A DNA stretch of 64,000 nucleotides from Membranipora membranacea (lineage: Eukaryota; Bryozoa; Gymnolaemata; Cheilostomatida; Membraniporidae): assembly GCA_914767715.1 (NCBI GenBank), contig OU612067.1, forward strand, positions 27,006,162 to 27,070,161, read 5' to 3'. Below, piece by piece: positions 38,101 to 49,700 of this stretch (within the stretch, counting starts at the first letter, position 1; each line of letters begins with the position of its first letter). The notes below the pieces were generated by a model, which ran no database searches, was not told the DNA's origin, and worked only from the letters and a program-made list of their open reading frames with translations. Both the position numbers and the translations under genes were made by a program.

Positions 38101-41100
38101 TAAGGGCTAATGGGTGGGGCATCAAGTTTGCTTGTCTGTGGTGTTGGTAAACATTGAGGAGTAACTTTTAAATCATAAGTATGTACATCAGAGCAAAGAT
38201 AATATACAGAAATGATGATGAAAATCAAAATGAAGTTCATCATATAATCAAAAGTTGGTTTCAATTCTGCAATTTTGTTGATGATGTTTACAGGAAAATA
38301 CTAATACATAGATACATAGACTTAATATACTATATAATAATATATTAAGTCTATGCATAGATATCACTCTATAGCAAGTTGACAATATTAAATTAATGGG
38401 TTATTATGATGAAGTATAATCAAATCTGTAACAGATTTTTTATTGGTGTGATTGATGGATGTGTGATATGATTTATTTATTGAGGGGTGGGAGGGGGTAA
38501 TAATACTTTTCAAAACACTCACTATAATTGTTGCCGTTGTGAAGTTCTGTGACTTTAGGATGATGGCTGCCACAGCGATGCTTAAAACTGAGGAAGCGAA
38601 TCCGGCCGCTAATCTCAACACCAGACAGAAAACAAACAAGACCTGGTGTTCTGTATAACCCACAAACCTAAAGGTAGATATAACAATGATAGTCAGAGAT
38701 CCATTTAATAGTTCCTTGCAATGGTGAGAAGTTAGCGAACATAGCGTTATCTGTGAGCGGCTTGTTATTTCCTGGCATGTGATTGATACAGATGTCAGGG
38801 ATTTTTTAATATGTGTTTATTCCTGAAACTCATTGGTTATGGGATAGATATTAATATATCCAATATGCTTGCAATATATCCTAGCATTCTATACTCTATA
38901 ATTATTACGAAGGTTTTGTGTGAAAATCCAATAATTTTTGGCTTATTGAAAAGTTGTGTCCATGCCATGAAGACAAAGTTCTCCCTCATACAAAGTAGAA
39001 TGTTATTAAACTCTTCTATTGCATAACTAGTGTTGTACAATAGAGAATTTTGAATCCCACATGATAATATCTGCAAACTATTCATTGCATCATTCCGCAA
39101 TAATGGTTTATTGTGCACATAATTGAGCCAAGCCCTACAGTCCCGAGGATCCTAAAGTGGTTGTTGGCCTTCACAAAGCGGCCACAGACCAGTGGTCACT
39201 AACTAGTTTTCTGTGATTTAAGATAATGGATGAGGGTTTGCTGCTGGGTGTATTCTGATGCATTAGTGATACACTATTTGTGTTACGAAAATCTGTTATG
39301 CCATAATGGGGAAATACCATTTTCGGCGTAGAAAATAGGCCAAATTATCTTTATGATCATTACAATTTTTCAACATGCATAGTTAATCTTATTTGCACCT
39401 TGAAGACTTATTTTCATTACAGTAAGCTGCAGGATTCAGTAAAGTTTGATCCTGGAACAGCTTTTTGTATTCATACCTAGTTGTTTGTTGTCAAGACTTG
39501 ACATACTATACTAAAGATAACAATATAATATAATATGATAAATGAAAAATAAAAATATTATAATAAAATATATGACATAATAAATAATATAACAAAACAG
39601 CAATAATGATAAAGGACTCACCCATACAAGATGCATATTAATCCAGAAAACAATCCTGACAGCAAGAAAGCTCTTCTTGGGGTCAGCTTGAGCACCTGAG
39701 GAAATTAATGACAGTCTTTATTGATTTGTAAACTCCATGGCCTGGTTTGAGGGCCAACTGGTCACAATTAATAAGCAGTAAGACTCTAATCACATAAAAT
39801 ACCATCAATTATGTATGAAATTCATGTAACAGCCATCACCTGTCGTATCAGGTTTTCACAATGAATCAATTCAAATCGGGTCATCACCATTCACAAAAAT
39901 ATCAGTAATTGTTATAATTATGTAAGTCAAACACATTGCCAGGTCAGAACACGACAAGCAAAGTTTTGGTTGGGTTCATTCAAGAGTATAAATTAAGCTT
40001 AAACATTTGTGTGTAAACAGTCATCATGGTAAAGTACTAAATCACCATCAACTGGACACTGTTTTGTGTTGTATTTACAAAGTTACAAAAAAATACTAAT
40101 TTAATTCATTTTCAATATTTTTTCTGTTTTGACAACACTGTGCAGATCAGGATTATAGCTTGTCAGAACAACCTTATACCCGTAAGTCCACCCACATGTG
40201 GTCTGAAGAACACATACAAGTAAGTCGTCAGGAATGAATGAATTTAATTTTGAAACAGGCATCTTTACATATATTGTGTGTGGGGAGAGCGACACCGCAC
40301 TGGTATATATTCATGGATTAGGGATCCATATCTGACCCAACAAACATATGCAGATTTATGTATGATTGCTGGAAACAATCTCTCATCTTTGTTGGGGCCA
40401 AAAGTTCAGTCATGCTACAGCTGACCCTTGTGAAGATTTGTTAAGTAGCTTGCCGGAGTTTTTTAAGATCGTTACTGGGACAGCAGAATTTAAGGTAGCT
40501 CAAATTACTGAGACAACGTTATTACTGGTGTAATTTCTCCACAAATAGCCATACTGTATATTTTACCACTTATCCATAAATTCAACATAAAAGATTGTAA
40601 TTGTAGGTTGGCAGTTATGTTGCGGTAAGTTGATATAGCCTAGGGAGGAGCCAGAATTCAAATCTGGCACAATCTGTTGAGAAAATTTGGAAATATAAAC
40701 AATAATACATTGTTTTCATGGGCTCAGTGAGGGGAATAATTGAGATTTCTATTTCAATGGCTACAAATGTGTCAGGGTAATGTATTAATTCCGAACAAGC
40801 CACATGATCAATTATGCCCCTGGACCTCTCGCATGGCAATCAATTGTGCAGTCCTAGCTCCTGTATAGCTGCTATAAAAACCATACCATTGAAAACCATT
40901 AAAATGCTACAAATTGTGGAAAATGTGGAAATGATTTTTTTCATGGATGATGATGGATGTCATCATTAAAAACGCCGGATCCTAAAATCACCAAATAATT
41001 TTCTTTCATTTTGATTTTTTTTTGCACTGAACCCACAACATTTTGATCAGAAATGATAAAGTTGCCAGCAAGAAGTATAAAAAAAGGAACTGCACTACCA

Positions 41101-44100
41101 ATACTTTGACCAGTTAGTTTTGATTCTGGTTTCTCAGTTTGCTAATCATGACTCTGCATTTACACTACAGATTTTACCTTGAGATGTTCCGGTCAGCTTT
41201 TTCTTTTATATAAGCTATCATTAGAACCAACCAACAGAATTCAGATTTTTTTCTTGCAGTGATAGGTTATATAAAAGATTAAATCTGATCCGTAGACTTA
41301 ATATACTACCTAGACAGGCCAAAAGCATTCAATACTGTCCCACTTAAATAGCACGACATGACGTAATTAGTTTGTGCTGTGAGCCATAGTTTACTATATA
41401 TCCATCAATGAAACAATGTGAAAAATCAAGGGTCGCTGGGCATGATATCAGCCGCTGTCCAGGCCCTTATTATTCAAACACAAAGAGAATTGGTGAGTGT
41501 ATGCAAAAGACCTTTCCGCACGAGATGGTATTCATAATTTGTCTCCATAACCAGAAATTTTTATGATAAGAGACAATCATTAGCCAATAAACATTGAAAC
41601 AAATACAGCCATTTACCCTCAGCACTTCCATCACTTACTATAAAAATGTAAAGAATACCTATAACACAATATCACAAATATTTTGTTGGATAAGCCAGAT
41701 CTAACCACCAGCACCACCACCATCATCGTTTTTTTCCTTAAAATTCTTCGTAGTTATGACTAAACACAACCAGTCTGCTCAAATTGGATTGTTAATGTTA
41801 TTGTAGCTTCACAAGGAAGAAGATCTGTGCTGTTAAATGAGTATGCAAACTACAGATAGCTGTTGTTCCTGAGTACGTATGATGAAGCTAGAGTATTGAC
41901 AATAACTTAAAATTATTATAGTTCAGTACTGTAGTCAAAATCTAATGGCCTTTACCATGGCCAAACTTAATTTTGCCGATGCCGGTAAGGTTCTTTGAGT
42001 TGATAAATGTGATATCGGCGTCAACAGTGAATGTCTATTGCTTCCCCGACCTATACACAGAAACAGCAGCGTGAAAAAAAGTTATTACTGATATGTCTAA
42101 AACTGTTTTAACAAAATTGCGTCCGATGAAGACCATCCTATTTTTTGTCGTGTTGTTTTCAACTGTACAATGGTTGCCTCTTGCCTACATGCCATCAATT
42201 GCCCACCAAAGTGGGCAATGATGGTTATAATGATTGTTATAATAAGTCCAACCAGAACATATCATCATCTGAGAAAACGGAACTACATGTAATGATGAAA
42301 CTACAGAGGAAAAAGGATGGAAGCAGGTGACTCTAATAATTTCCAAAACTGGAAAATGAAATACCCTGGCCAAACTTATTTTTGCCGATGCCGGTAAGGT
42401 TCTTGGAGTTTTTGAGTTTATCAATGTGATATTGGCGTCAACAGTGAATGTCAATTAGAGTGATATTTGAAAAGTACAATTCCGGTAATGATCATTATTA
42501 TTATTCTTATCGTTGCATTCACATTATTTTTTTTCAATAGTTTCAATGATTCTCATAAAAACTATTTCAGCTTTGATCTAGGTGGAGCCCTGCAGACTTC
42601 TCTATACTTCTCAAGATAGTGCAGCACAATCAACAGTGATGTCTCCTTACAGAGGGATTTTTTAGTCGTTGCAAAAGGGGTTGTTGCTGCTCATTAATTC
42701 AAAAACTTCTCTGGCTGTCTAAATAAAGGGTTCAGAAACGTTATGTTGTGGCTCAGACTGGGTTCTATACTAATAGCCATTATTCATACTAAACCTTAGC
42801 TCATACCAACAAAAAATTTATTGCACGCTGCGGATCGGTCTGTGCTTGTGAGCAGCTGTGATTCATATGAGCACGCAACTCTCGGCTGAGTCAAGCAATA
42901 ATGCTGGTGATCATTTGGCAATTATTTTCCAGTCTTGGAAATGATTAGAATCACTGCTTCCATCCTTGATCCTCTGTAGTTTCATCATCACATGTTGTTC
43001 CATTTTCTCAGATGATGACGTGTCATGTTGTAATAACTACTTTTTTCACACTGCCGTGTCTGGTCAAGGAAGCAATTGACATTCACTGTTGACGCCGATA
43101 TCATATTGATAAACTCAAAGAACCTTACCGTTATCGGCAAAATTAAGTTTGGCCACAGTAAAGGCCATTAGATTTTGACTACAGTACTGAAGTATAATAA
43201 TTTTAAGTTATTGTCAATACTCTAGCTTCATCATACGTGCTCAGGAACAACAGCTATCTGTAGTTTACATACTCAATTTACAGCACAGATCTATTCTTCC
43301 TTGTGAAGCGACAATAAAATCGGCAATCCAATTTGAGCAGACTGGTTGTGTTCAGTCACTACTAGGAACAATTTTGAAGAAAAAAACGATGATGGCGGTG
43401 ATAAGATCTGGCTCATCCAACAAAATGTTTTTGATATTTTGTTATAGGTATTCTTTACATTTTTATAGTAGTGATGGAAGTGCTGAGGGTAAATGGCTGT
43501 ATTTATTTCAGTGTTTATTGGCCAATGATTGTATCTTATCATGAAAAGTTCTGGTTCTGGGGACATATTATGAATACTGTCTCATGTGGAAAAGTCTTTT
43601 ACATACACTCACCAATTTTCTTTGTGTTTGAATAATAAGGGGCCGGACAGGGGCTGATATCATGCCCAACGTCCCTTGATTTTTCACATTATTCCATTGA
43701 GTGGTATATGTAAACTATGGCCCACAGCACAAACTAATTACGTCATGTCGTGCTATTTAAGTGGGACATATTATATCAGTGGAGCATAAGCATTGTCCTG
43801 TCTAGGTAGTATATTAAGTCTATGATCTGACCAAACAATCTGACAAAAAAATCATATATGAAAAAATCGGTCGTGTAAATGTATCTTCAGAAACCGCCCA
43901 GTTAATGCCTATGTACTTACTATCATACTGCTGAAGGGAGATGCAGCAAACTTAGCCAAGTCATATGCAGCAAAAATAATGCCAACTTGTGTTTCTCCAA
44001 TTCCACGATGCTTAGCCGCTGTCGGGAAAAATGGTATCGGCAGCGAATCGACAGCAATACCTAGCAGACGCACAACCAATAGGAATATGATTGTTGTGAT

Positions 44101-44196
44101 TTCCTTCCTCTTTGAGACAACATTGTTTGTCAATGTCTTCTTGGTAGAATTTTCCTGGCTGATCGGCCTTTGTTGTTCCATGTCACTTTGCTCCAT
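32150..44196 (-). CDS. SLC18B1-like MFS transporter, 450 aa, 10 exons
   Basis: SLC18B1 is a proton-coupled vesicular polyamine transporter of the major facilitator superfamily. Exons in transcript order: 44196-43921, 39695-39622, 38667-38523, 37947-37879, 36282-36195, 35139-34997, 34338-34243, 33506-33403, 32865-32770, 32411-32150. All have GT/AG ends and the phases agree. Length (450) is close to human SLC18B1 (456). Landmarks in order: helix 1 with SLPIPFFPTAAKHRGI, helix 2 GIIFAAYDLAKFAASPF, helix 5 MSLGLGYMAGAMLGGVIY, the acidic central loop DVNNDDDKG, helix 8 MYAGMFLAYIIFNPVAAWL and late helices with QECCVSLGAMIGSAVSG. The spacing fits twelve helices with both ends cytosolic. Intron 1 is 4.2 kb and carries a large foldback element. 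The substrate is inferred from the family only. Divergent from POLR3C. Confidence 0.9.
33180..33345. repeat. degraded copies of a hairpin repeat family
   Basis: The block GTGGTTAATAATGAAATGCC...TTTGAAAATTTAAACTA matches the right arm of the hairpin at 36046-36172, and partly repeated neighbours lie on both sides. A third relative is at about 53805-53925. It lies in an intron of the SLC18B1-like gene. Confidence 0.5.
33725..33767. mobile_element. 43-bp inverted-repeat element (TAGCCTTGTCAC family)
   Basis: TAGCCTTGTCAC at the left end is matched by GTGACAAGGCTA at the right, around a short centre. The same ends bound the palindrome at 52819-52909. The TA at each extremity is compatible with a TA target duplication, as in Tc1/mariner elements. 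Confidence 0.55.
36046..36172. mobile_element. hairpin MITE with about 55-bp arms
   Basis: Left arm from GCGCTCAAACTGT through GGCATTTCATTATCAACCAC; right arm is its complement, ending in ACAGTTTGAGCGC. The loop between the arms is about 13 bases (TACTCACCAAAAG). It lies in intron 5 of the SLC18B1-like gene, about 10 bp upstream of the exon 5 donor region at 36194. Relatives lie at 33180-33345 and about 53805-53925. Confidence 0.75.
36713..37480 (-). mobile_element. truncated, degraded LINE-like retrotransposon
   Basis: On the reverse strand, from about 37480 downwards, broken frames read as a LINE ORF2 linker between endonuclease and reverse transcriptase. Clear pieces are a PWMSEIL motif followed by VKKRKDF (near 37195-37155), with FERF/AFENF-like sequence upstream. 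The frame is interrupted several times, and the reverse transcriptase core is missing. The lower part (36713-36955) matches the repeat at 24010-24276 and may be the 3' region. It lies in intron 4 of the SLC18B1-like gene in the same orientation. Confidence 0.5.
38317..38353. mobile_element. 37-bp palindrome with the ends of the large foldback element
   Basis: TAGACTTAATATAC on the left and TATATTAAGTCTA on the right enclose only a few bases. These are the same termini as the 2.5 kb element at 41293-43822. It appears to be a minimal derivative made of little more than the two ends, in intron 3 of the same gene. Confidence 0.6.
41293..43822. mobile_element. 2.5 kb foldback (long inverted-repeat) element
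   Basis: The first 25 bases (TAGACTTAATATACTACCTA...) are exactly complementary to the last 25 (43798-43822). Long arms follow, for example 41400-41520 against 43590-43690 and 41930-42055 against 43070-43205. Inner arms pair at 42230-42355 against 42925-43045. Inside the left half, 41946-42045 is repeated directly at 42363-42460. No transposase frame is visible. The TA at both ends fits a TA target site. It fills most of intron 1 of the SLC18B1-like gene, so the pre-mRNA could form a hairpin of roughly 1 kb. Confidence 0.85.
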
Positions 44197-46794
44197 CACC
44201 TCTTTTATACTTTTGTGTAACCGCCTTGCTCAAGCAAAGAGAAATAGTCAATGCAAAGATCAAGTGTTGATTCCAGAGTTAAACAAATCTATGGCCTGAC
44301 AGTCCAATTAGAGTTGTAAAACTGACAGCGCTTGGTTCAAGGCCAACATTTAGCAAAACTGCCATGTGAACCATGATACCTTGGTTCAGCGTGACCCGAG
44401 TTGATAGGTTGTTAGCAATGAGCTATTGAGCAGAACGGATGTATTTAAATTGTTGTGTTGTCCTACATTGCTGTGTTGTCTATCATCTTTTCAAACCTAT
44501 CCTACATCAGTAAGTCAATCAGGTCTTAGTGATTAATCATTCAGGCTTGAACATAGCCTGTATTGAGAAGCTTCGTTTGATGGGATGAACTCAGCTATAA
44601 TAAAGCTAAGAGCACACAAGCGAGTATGAGCCAATGATATCCATAGTGTGAGAAATGAGGATTCCTTAAAATATTATTGCCACAATGAGAGATACAACAT
44701 GTACAACTGATACTGTATGTAATTTATCTGATATTAAATGACATGACACAGGATTTCATAAATTCCATGTTTCAATGGTTGGCAAACACTTTGCAAGTGT
44801 CACAAATCTAAAGAATCAGGAACTTGTTATCCTGAAACAATCAATGATTCTATGGGGGCTTTGAAGACCGGATGTGTTATTTTCATTAAAAATTTTACTG
44901 ATTGAATTAAATCTTACATTTGATGGGTGTTTGCAAGTTTAAATCTGTGAGGACAAACGAACCGCTGACTCTTTTAGTTATACACTCATAAGGTACCCCC
45001 AACCCACAAGTTTTAGCAAGACAGGCCAATTTTGACTCGGAATGAGTTGTGATGAATCGTACCGTACCTCCCTCAGTACTGGGACCAGGGATTTATTATA
45101 CAAGGAATTCATTGTCAAATTGTTGAACCACTGACTACGGCATAGCATTACTAATCTCTCGGTTGAATTTCTACAAGAAATTATTGTTGAGAACCAAAGT
45201 ACCACAGTTTAATCAAGATCAGATTTAGCGGCATGTGATAGCGGTTTGAAAGGGAGCCATGAGATTAATATCATAGGTTTCGACTCTGATAACGGAACAA
45301 TTTATATCTGATTTCGATTTTTGAACTTAACGTGTTTTTTCGGTGTTTTGGTAGTGCAATGATCAAAGTAGCGCACAGGAGGAAATATATACTAGGATGC
45401 AATGGTATGCATTGTATCATATTTTAACTTAATGCACTAAGCTAATGTTGATTTGATATCTTGTTACTGTGACTGATGTCAGACTTCACTGAGATGAGGA
45501 TATAAAGTGTACGCCACGAGAATTGGCCGCTTGAGTTAGTGCTCGTCACGAGAGCTGGCCGCTCGGAGTACGGGGTCCCGGGACCCAACCACCACTGTGA
45601 TTACTTAGCTGAATGAGCCCAGACAATCCGGAGATACACAGACATAGCTTACTCCTTTGGTTTTGTAATTAAAAGTTTTAGTTTTGTGCAAAAGGATATA
45701 TTTTATTCTTAATTATTTGAAATTTTCTATGTTCAGTTGACTGACAGTACGATTTTATACTACAACATTAGAGTACCGAAGTATTATATTTCTTAGGAGA
45801 CGGAGAAACCACATTTTGTTTTGGGCCGTAAATAGCGCATAGCTTAAATGTACTTAGCTCAAGTTATAAAATTGCATCAAGAATCTAACTGCCCGTTCTG
45901 TTTCATTTATATTTTTGCCACAATCATTATAAATTGTTACATTTTCATCTCATTTCTAATCTCAAAAATTGTATTTTGCCTGGCAATTGTTTTCATCGTT
46001 TTACATGGTGGTACGTAATACGTAATGTACTATTTATCTCTTAGGAGACTGTGAAACAATGTTTTTGTGTTGTAAATAGCTAAAAGTCTAATATCCATTC
46101 TGTCTCATTTATATTTTTGCCACAGCCATTGTAAATTGTCGCATTGTCATCTCATTACGAATCTCGAAATGAATTTTATTTTGTTCACCAATAGTTTTCG
46201 TTGTAGTACCATATTATCACTAAGGTGACTATAAAAACCATCTTTTCAGTGTTGTAAATAGCTCAAAGAACAAACGATTTCAGCTCAGGGTTAGATATCA
46301 CATAAATACTCAAGCTGCTTACGTCATCTTATATTTTACCTTAAAATTTATAAACATCTCTTTTTTATGTCTCACCTTTAATCCCAAAAAAAAAAGAATT
46401 TTCATTTTTGTCACTAAATTGAAAACAATATTTCAATTTGCCAGACTGGATCATCATTTTTGCCTGCAAATAGAGGCTTTTGTGTTCTTCTGTAGTTTTA
46501 TATTTCAATAAAAAGATTACTACTACTACTTTTAATGATTAATGTTTTTTTTTATGTGTGTATTTGTGATTTGATTGAGTGAGTGTTGAAGTTTTGTGTT
46601 GTCTGCTCTTTATGCATCAAGACACAACTCGAAATTATAATTATAATAGTTGCCTGTCTTTTTACCTCCAATCTGATTGGCTTAATCAATCTGCAGAAAT
46701 AATCTGCAACAGGAAGTAGATGATAACTGTGTTTAAACAGGCATGAGAATTGCTGAGAAAAAAGACTCTCTAAACTTCAACTAACAGAGTTATC
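44197..46794. promoter_or_regulatory. shared upstream region of the divergent transporter and POLR3C genes
   Basis: The two start codons face away from each other across 2.6 kb. It should hold both promoters and 5' untranslated regions. No TATA box or other element can be fixed by eye. A GC-richer patch at 45510-45600 contains two similar pieces (CACGAGA-TTGGCCGC and CACGAGAGCTGGCCGC). A three-unit tandem repeat lies at 45790-46460. Confidence 0.4.
45790..46530 (+). repeat. three diverged tandem units ending in AATAAA and (TAC)n
   Basis: Units start at about 45790, 46036 and 46217. They share, in order, CTTAGGAGAC..GAAAC/AAGGTGACTATAAAAACC, TGTTGTAAATAGCT, TTTATATTTTTGCCA, CATCTCATT..AATCTC and an AATT/ATTTT-rich end. 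After the last unit come TTTCAATAAAAAGATTACTACTACTAC and a T run. The poly(A)-signal plus triplet tail resembles the 3' end of a retroposed element, but no family was recognised. Confidence 0.55.
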
Positions 46795-49700
46795 ATGAAA
46801 CTCAGTGTAAATGTACAGCTCTCCTCACAGATAATTAAAGATGCATTTGGGGAAGGTCTTTCTGATGTATGTGGTTTCCTGATGAGGCGTCATAAAAGCT
46901 CCTGGCGCTCTATAGTAGCAGAAACTAAACTTCCAAGCAAGCAGGTACATTTCTTTACGAAACAACAACTTATTTATGTATATCATATATATATATGTAT
47001 GAATTAATAATAATTACAATTCAATTAACACCGTTTCTCTTTTATGCAAAGAGCAACATGTACTCACCCATACCCAAAGTTGGTTTTGTGGCTTTGCTCT
47101 TGATTGGGGTTGGCTTTCTAATTGAAGCATCTACTCTAGACTCTCCAGACCAAGGGGTTACTCCTTGCTGTCCAGACCTGAGACTAGACAAAACATTGTA
47201 ACTGTTACTGTATTTTTTAGATATATAATATATTTATTAAATATTCAATTTGTTTAAGGTGAAGCTGTGCCTTGCCATTGGAATTCAGCACAACTTTATA
47301 GAGTACACAACTAATAAGAGAGGGTTTAATGAATACTCTGTAAATGTACATGCGGTACTCCATCGTCTAAGGTAGGCCTCCGAGAATTCAGCAACCCTGA
47401 TCTTGACTGCACTGGTTTGAATTTCGATAGCAGGGACAGTGCTAAGGTCAGAATTCGAGGTCCTGGATTCGAACCGCACCAGTATCACTTTAGTAAACTA
47501 CCTGATTTGGCTGTTTTGGGCCGTTCAGACTTGCTGGTCCGCAAATACCGACAGTCACAATGGCTGAGCCATATTGCAAAAACCATCAAATCAATTGAGT
47601 TGCTATTATAGCTTATCTTGATATGTATGGTCAAAATTTAACGATAAGCTGTATTTCTGTGACCACACTGATTGGTTTGGGTATTTTAGTCCTGCAAGGC
47701 TTGAATCTTAACTTGAGTTGTTTTGAAAAATGACAATCGTTACCGACGTTGGATTAGTAATTTAATCTATCAGCGTTCAATAATCCCTCAATTATCTCTT
47801 TGGTCATCAACAAATCGCAACCAAAGACCATAGATTTACCTGTGAATACATAGGCCTACCACTATTTAACATTTCACAGGTATCCTTCTTACATACACTG
47901 CATCAAGCTTCTCTATGGCAATTTGGCAGAGGTTTTGGTTGAAGAAGTCTTACATCATGGGCAAATATTACATGAGCCTTTAGTGAACAAAGCCATCACC
48001 AGATTAACAGCCAGTGTTAAAGGTTGGTGGATATTTTATGACCATCTTATGATGGCACAAAAATTGATCTTAAAAACTGTAAAAAAAACTCCCTAACCTT
48101 TATTCAGATGTTGAAAATACTAACTGGGTGGTAAGTTTTTCAATATGAATTACGCCTTGTCTTTCTAAGCTATATAGATCGCGTAGCATTAGATTTCCCT
48201 CTTCTCATGCGTTGGATTATTTTATTGACAGAGAAAGTTCATAAACATGAAATTGAGGAGAAGTTACGACTTCTGGTCAGCACCAGATTTGTTGAGATTT
48301 GTACAGATACTCCGGAGGCAGAGGAGGATCAGACTGACAAACCTCCACCCTCAAAGCGTCTCAAAACTGAACCGCAGGTTAGTATTAACATAATACCATG
48401 ATTATATTTTCGCATCAAACAGATAAATATTCTACTGCAGGATTAAAATGATAGCCATGAAAGGTATCAGGCTAAAGTTTTTTTTTTAAATGTTTAATTA
48501 TGTGATAATATTATTGGTAACTGTATTTTTATTGAATGTCGTATTGCTACAGAAGATGTTTTTTTACCAATTTTACATTGATAATAATGGTTTGTATGGT
48601 TGTGTTTTTACTCAGGGATTGAAGCACTGTTACAGAGTATGCACAAGGAGATTTAATATGTACGCCAGAGATCAGCATATAGTGGAGGCTGTCAAAAGGA
48701 AACTGGGACTCGTAAGTATACTATACTGTGTAACATCAGGCCAGGCTTCCAGTCGGCTGTTATTTATCTGACACACTGATGATTTACGACTTCTTACTGC
48801 ATGCTATCAGTACACAGTGGTAGGCATTACCTGACCCCACCTGAAGAGTCAGGTGCAGGCTAGCAGTGTGCCGGTTAATATGTAAATTTAATGTTATATC
48901 ATAGAGTTGTGTTCTGTTCAGACCTGCAAGAACAATTTCTTGCCTTGTGACCGAACAGCCGAGATTTTAAATTGGAGGAAACGCTCATCTGGCTACTGAG
49001 AGTCAAGCCTGCCTGTATAATGATGATTTCTATAAGTGCCGTTTGTTGACCTCATACACTGTATTAAGTGTTCGGCATGTTTAGAAGAACTATATTTGAA
49101 AATGTGGTTATTAGCATCATTTCATATACCGGCAATGTATCAAACAGAAATCTAATTTTATTCCTGCCATTTATAGACTCATGGTGACGTGGTAGCGACT
49201 ATGCTAAGACTATCAGAAGTTAAATCAGACCCAACGGCTACAGAGAGCGCCCCGATCTCCAGTAATGAGGTTTGTGTTACTTTTTTTTTTTTATATTCCA
49301 ATTGTTTACCAGGACTGCCTTTTATCTGGAAAGGTCTTGAAAGATAGAGCGCACCTCATAATCCAAGAACTCAACCGACATAACCTAAGATTGAAACCTT
49401 CTAATTTCAGGGTACTTGTTTGAATGCCTTATCATTCCCTACTAAGAGTTCTTGTGACATTTGTGACCTTAGTCATTTATGTATATGCACTTGGTCCGTC
49501 GTATTTTTGACTATGATGAGGTGTTGTTGATGTTCCCAACAGAATTTTGTGGATTTTTTCCTCAGTCTCAAAACTTATATGTACTTGATTGATTGATTGG
49601 TTTATTTGTCACTCACATATAAGTATGTTGCGAAATTCGTTGTTTGATACACTGATGTCCACATAGAGCAAAGAAAAAAAACAATACAAAAAATACGTGA

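Noticed and set aside
43979-44299. Forward open frame of 106 codons
   Set aside because: Shadow of exon 1 of the reverse-strand transporter, whose frame shows helices and conserved motifs.
47380-47600. Possible tRNA or tRNA-derived SINE on the reverse strand (GGTTCGAATCC near 47462-47472)
   Set aside because: A B-box-like sequence is present, but the flanking T-stem does not pair and the nearest A-box-like sequence is about 90 bases away. No cloverleaf could be drawn, and it lies in a POLR3C intron.
48107-48131. Microexon between POLR3C exons 3 and 4 (ATTCAG ... GGTG|GTAAG)
   Set aside because: Inclusion would shift the frame of exon 4. Direct joining of exons 3 and 4 keeps phase and family alignment.
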